A DNA stretch of 8,059 nucleotides, taken from positions 3,639 to 11,697 of the forward strand of contig PMJC01000331.1 of assembly GCA_003157235.1 (NCBI GenBank), written 5' to 3'. The translations under genes were made by a program, and so were the position numbers. Below are positions 5,236-8,059 of the stretch, one piece after another. Numbering within the stretch: the stretch's first letter is position 1; each line of letters opens with the position of its first letter. This stretch comes from Methanosarcina sp. (GTDB lineage: Archaea; Halobacteriota; Methanosarcinia; Methanosarcinales; Methanosarcinaceae). The notes under the pieces are model-generated. The model was not told the DNA's origin. It worked only from the letters and a program-made list of their open reading frames with translations, and ran no database searches.

Positions 5236-7368
5236 ATGAGTAAGGAATGTCCAGATTGCCATGGGCGTGGCTATGAACTTATTTCAACTGATGTCTGTCC
5301 TCAATGTAAGGGAAAAGGCAAGTCAAAATCAGTAGATTTCATGAAATTTTCGGAAAAAGATATTGACAGCTTCCTGAAAGAAGGAGCAACATGTGAAAAA
5401 TGTAAGGGCACTGGAAGTCTTGAAATAACCCTAAAATGTAAAACTTGCGAGGGGCTCGGAAATATATACACTTGCAAGGTTTGTGGAGCGCGCATTTTGG
5501 AACTTCGGGATACAGAGAATGAGATCTGCGATTCCTGCTCCAGTTCTAAATATGTTTATTCACTTGATGATTCCTGTGATATTAAGGACGTGGAAGCAGA
5601 AAAACTTTACCATGGCGTAGTTAACAGTAAAGCTTCTTTTGGAGTTTTTGTGGACCTTAATCCCAATATAAGGGGGCTTATGCACTCCAGCAATGTTGGA
5701 ACCTTACCTGAAATGGGGGATCTCGTGATTGTACTGGTAAAAAGCATCAAAGCCGGAGGAAAACTCGACCTAATTCCGAAAACCCTTAAAAGATATGAAA
5801 CAATTGAGATTGAGAAAGAGCTCCCACTTAAGAACTCTGCTGAAATAGACTCAAGTATGAGGGGTAGGATCATCCGAATAGAAGGAGATGTTATCCAGGT
5901 AAAGCAAACCAGTGGGCCAACTATTTTCACGATTAACGATGAGGGAGGCTTTATCCAGTGTGCAGCTTTCGAGAGCGCAGGGAAACGCTCCTATCCACAC
6001 ATCGATGCAGATATGATTGTTTCAATCATTGGGGAAGTAACTTTGAGGGATGAGCAGATTCAGATCGAAGTCATGAGTATGAAATTGCTTACAGGAAAAA
6101 AGGAGACAGTTGTAAGGGCAAGAGTTGAAAGTGTAATTGATGAAAAAGCATCACCTTCTGACATTCCTTTTCTTATAAAAAGCGATATTATGGAAAAGCT
6201 CAAACCCAGGATGCTCCTTGTAGCTAAAGAAATTAAGAAAGCTATATTCCATTCAAGGCCCATAATACTCAGGCATCATGCTGATGCTGATGGGATTACC
6301 TCGGCAATTTCAATTGAGAGGGCTATACTGCCCCTTATTACTGATATCGGTGGAACAGACGCAGAATATTATTTCTACAAGCGTGCTCCTTCGAAGGCGC
6401 CTTTTTATGAACTTGCGGATGTTACAAGGGATATTTCATTTGCACTTGAAGATTCCTCAAGGCATGGCCAGAAAATGCCGCTTGTAATTCTTGTGGACAA
6501 CGGGTCAACAGAAGAGGATGTACCCTCCATGCGGCAGGCAGGGGTTTATGGCATTGATATGCTTGTTATTGATCATCATCATCCTGATGAGATAGTCGAT
6601 CAGTATCTTATAGGACATATAAATCCTGCACATGTAGGAGGAGATTTCGGGGTTACTTCAGGTATGCTCTGTACTGAGATTGCTCGTATGATCAATCCCA
6701 AAGTTAGCGATACAATAAAACATCTTCCTGCTGTTTCAGCAGTTGGAGATCGTTCGGAAGCTCCTGAAGCTGAAAGATATATCTCTCTGGTTTCAGACCA
6801 CTACACTCTTGAAGAATTGAAAGAAATGGCTTTGGCGCTGGATTATGAACAGTTTTGGCTGAAATTTAGCAGTGGAAAAGGCCTTATAGATGATATCTTA
6901 AATCTAGGTGATCACACTATCCATAATAAGCTGATCTCTCTCCTGTGTGAGCAAGCAAATATCATGATACAAGAACAACTTGAAATCTGTCTTTTTAATG
7001 TTAAGTCTCAAAAATTGGCAAATAGTGCTATCATGAACGTTATTGATGTCGAGAACTATGCACAAAAATTCACCTTCCCACCACCTGGAAAAACCTCTGG
7101 GGAAGTCCACGATATACTTGTCAGAAAAAATCCCGATAGAGCTATAGTGACTATAGGATATGGGCCTGACTTCGCTGTCATTCGTTCGAAAGGGATTCTT
7201 ATGAATATTCCAAGAATTGTCAGGGAACTTCGAGAAGAAATGAAAGGTGCAGGTGTCAGCGGAGGCGGTCATCTTGTCGTGGGCAGTATCAAGTTTGTAG
7301 AAGGAATGAGGGCCGAGGTGCTATCAAAGCTTGCCGAAAAAATAGCATCTACGAAAGTAGAGTATTGA
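5236..7368 (+). CDS. RecJ-like DHH/DHHA1 phosphoesterase with DnaJ-type zinc finger, S1 and OB domains
   Basis: A 710-residue, probably cytosolic nucleic-acid phosphoesterase of the archaeal RecJ-like group. Four CxxCxGxG repeats (starting at C5, C21, C53 and C68) form a DnaJ-type zinc finger without a J domain. A CxxC...CxxC ribbon follows (C80, C83, C98, C101). An S1-like RNA-binding domain lies at about 120-182 (YHGVVNSKASFGVFVDL), and an OB-fold segment at about 206-285. The DHH catalytic core has HHADADGITSA (347-357), VDNG with D421, IDHHHPD (445-451), NPAHVGGDFGVTSG (463-476) and AVGDRSE with D505. The C-terminal DHHA1 domain ends in SGGGH (675-679). All metal-binding motifs are present, so a 5'-3' exonuclease or oligonucleotide phosphatase activity on ssDNA or RNA is expected; the substrate cannot be told. 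ATG 5236 is preferred because GGTG lies 9 bases upstream and MSKECPDC is a natural start; GTG 5224 would add four residues. The gene stands alone. Confidence 0.93.
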   Translation: MSKECPDCHGRGYELISTDVCPQCKGKGKSKSVDFMKFSEKDIDSFLKEGATCEKCKGTGSLEITLKCKTCEGLGNIYTCKVCGARILELRDTENEICDSCSSSKYVYSLDDSCDIKDVEAEKLYHGVVNSKASFGVFVDLNPNIRGLMHSSNVGTLPEMGDLVIVLVKSIKAGGKLDLIPKTLKRYETIEIEKELPLKNSAEIDSSMRGRIIRIEGDVIQVKQTSGPTIFTINDEGGFIQCAAFESAGKRSYPHIDADMIVSIIGEVTLRDEQIQIEVMSMKLLTGKKETVVRARVESVIDEKASPSDIPFLIKSDIMEKLKPRMLLVAKEIKKAIFHSRPIILRHHADADGITSAISIERAILPLITDIGGTDAEYYFYKRAPSKAPFYELADVTRDISFALEDSSRHGQKMPLVILVDNGSTEEDVPSMRQAGVYGIDMLVIDHHHPDEIVDQYLIGHINPAHVGGDFGVTSGMLCTEIARMINPKVSDTIKHLPAVSAVGDRSEAPEAERYISLVSDHYTLEELKEMALALDYEQFWLKFSSGKGLIDDILNLGDHTIHNKLISLLCEQANIMIQEQLEICLFNVKSQKLANSAIMNVIDVENYAQKFTFPPPGKTSGEVHDILVRKNPDRAIVTIGYGPDFAVIRSKGILMNIPRIVRELREEMKGAGVSGGGHLVVGSIKFVEGMRAEVLSKLAEKIASTKVEY

Positions 7369-7437
7369 AAACTTTAATAAACATCGTTCTCCTCAGCTCC
7401 ATCATAATGGCATATGTGTATTAAAGGAAATGAAATA

Positions 7438-7445
7438 TTTTTTTT
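7438..7445 (+). terminator. T8 tract after the DHH gene
   Basis: Eight T residues lie about 70 bp after the stop codon and have no clear stem before them. This is consistent with archaeal U-tract termination. Confidence 0.4.
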
Positions 7446-7686
7446 ATGCAAAATTCCAGGTAGTTTGTGACCCGAATTTGAAATTTGATTTTTATGTTGA
7501 AATGGGATTTTGATATTTTTAAGGAATGAAGAAGTGATATTAGGCTCAACAAATTTTTGACCAATTTTTAATGATTCATGGCCAGGTAATCTTCCTCTTC
7601 TTCATAATTATTTCCCAAAATTTTGTATCAACCTTTTTGATATTGAATTAGATAGATTATAGGGATAATGAAAAAAATATTTACTA
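7446..7686. other. AT-rich intergenic DNA, nothing recognised
   Basis: This stretch has frequent stops in all frames and no recognisable promoter, repeat or RNA gene. Confidence 0.4.
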
Positions 7687-7882
7687 ATGTATACAACGGT
7701 GTATAGCAAAAATGCTAAAATAGAAAAAAACTTCTATGTCAAGCATCTTTTTCAGTTTATTGGGTTTAAAACTACAAATACGAGATAATTTTAATGAAAT
7801 TCTTGAAAACTGTCAAATAATTTTAGATGAGAAAACTAGTTCTGAATCTCTTCATTTAGGGAAGCATTTCTCCAAATCATAA
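7687..7882 (+). pseudogene. Possible frameshifted small gene
   Basis: An ATG frame at 7687 reads MYTTVYSKNAKIEKNFYVKH and on to FQFIGFK before ending at TAA 7786. A second frame, offset by one base, picks up near 7768 with LQIRDNFNEILENCQIILDE and ends at TAA 7880. Joined by one frameshift they would make about 65 residues of mixed, charged sequence. The second frame alone has an ATG at 7736 (48 residues). There is no ribosome binding site, and the family is not recognised. A 6-bp dyad TATACA-ACGG-TGTATA (7690-7705) overlaps the first frame. It may be a remnant or chance. Confidence 0.2.
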
Positions 7883-8059
7883 TAAAATCAAAAAAATTGT
7901 CGAGGTATGAAGCTTTGAATATGACAACGAAAAATGATTACAATACTATATATTATACTACCAGTTTACTGTCCATATCTTCTGAATTGTCTGTATCGTT
8001 TATATTACAACTTTACCTAATGCAGTAGTTCCGATTAGCTGTAGTTCCAAATGACTACT
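7883..8059. other. AT-rich window edge with a short direct repeat
   Basis: No gene is visible. GTAGTTCC occurs at 8025-8032 and again at 8041-8048, 16 bp apart, close to the window edge. Two copies of eight bases are too little to call an array. Confidence 0.3.

Noticed and set aside
1..8059. CRISPR array, toxin-antitoxin pair, prophage or defence system
   Set aside because: No regularly spaced repeats, cas-like, toxin-like or phage structural proteins were found among the readable frames. The four intact genes belong to known families and are not clustered.

Overview
The window most likely comes from a methanogenic archaeon of the Methanosarcina type. Evidence: a SurE protein with the Methanosarcinales-like sequence, a UPF0280/COG2122 protein, a large archaeal RecJ-like DHH phosphoesterase with an N-terminal DnaJ-type zinc finger, archaeal TATA boxes, T-tract gene ends, and compact, more GC-balanced genes sitting in very AT-rich, long intergenic DNA. 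The species cannot be fixed from the sequence alone.

Layout: four intact genes, all on the + strand and each apparently transcribed alone. (1) 123-380: small BofA-family membrane protein. (2) 1265-2068: SurE 5'-nucleotidase. (3) 2670-3428: UPF0280 family protein, possibly linked to sulfur assimilation. (4) 5236-7368: DHH/DHHA1 nuclease with zinc-finger, S1 and OB modules. They do not form an obvious pathway. Their spacing (about 880, 600 and 1,800 bp) argues against an operon. bofA and the UPF0280 gene, and surE if its second ATG is used, have a TATA-like box about 26 bp before the start codon, which suggests leaderless or near-leaderless mRNAs. The DHH gene instead appears to have a leader of roughly 90 nt with two small hairpins.

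The intergenic DNA is not empty. Between surE and the UPF0280 gene lies a decayed IS200/IS605-type TnpA transposase (2202-2527). Its HUH motif and catalytic tyrosine codon are both destroyed. Several other stretches look like decayed coding sequence of unrecognised families (880-1029, 3613-3696, 4723-5106, 7687-7882, and possibly 529-819). The most suggestive regulatory element is a perfect 7-bp dyad that brackets a TATA box at 566-592 without an intact gene behind it. A dense patch of alternative inverted repeats (425-525) and three 8-bp dyads (4539-4738) are also unexplained.

I found no CRISPR array, tRNA, rRNA or intact mobile element, and no convincing multi-gene novel system. The best leads are the orphan promoter/dyad, the structured leader of the DHH gene, and the fossil genes.
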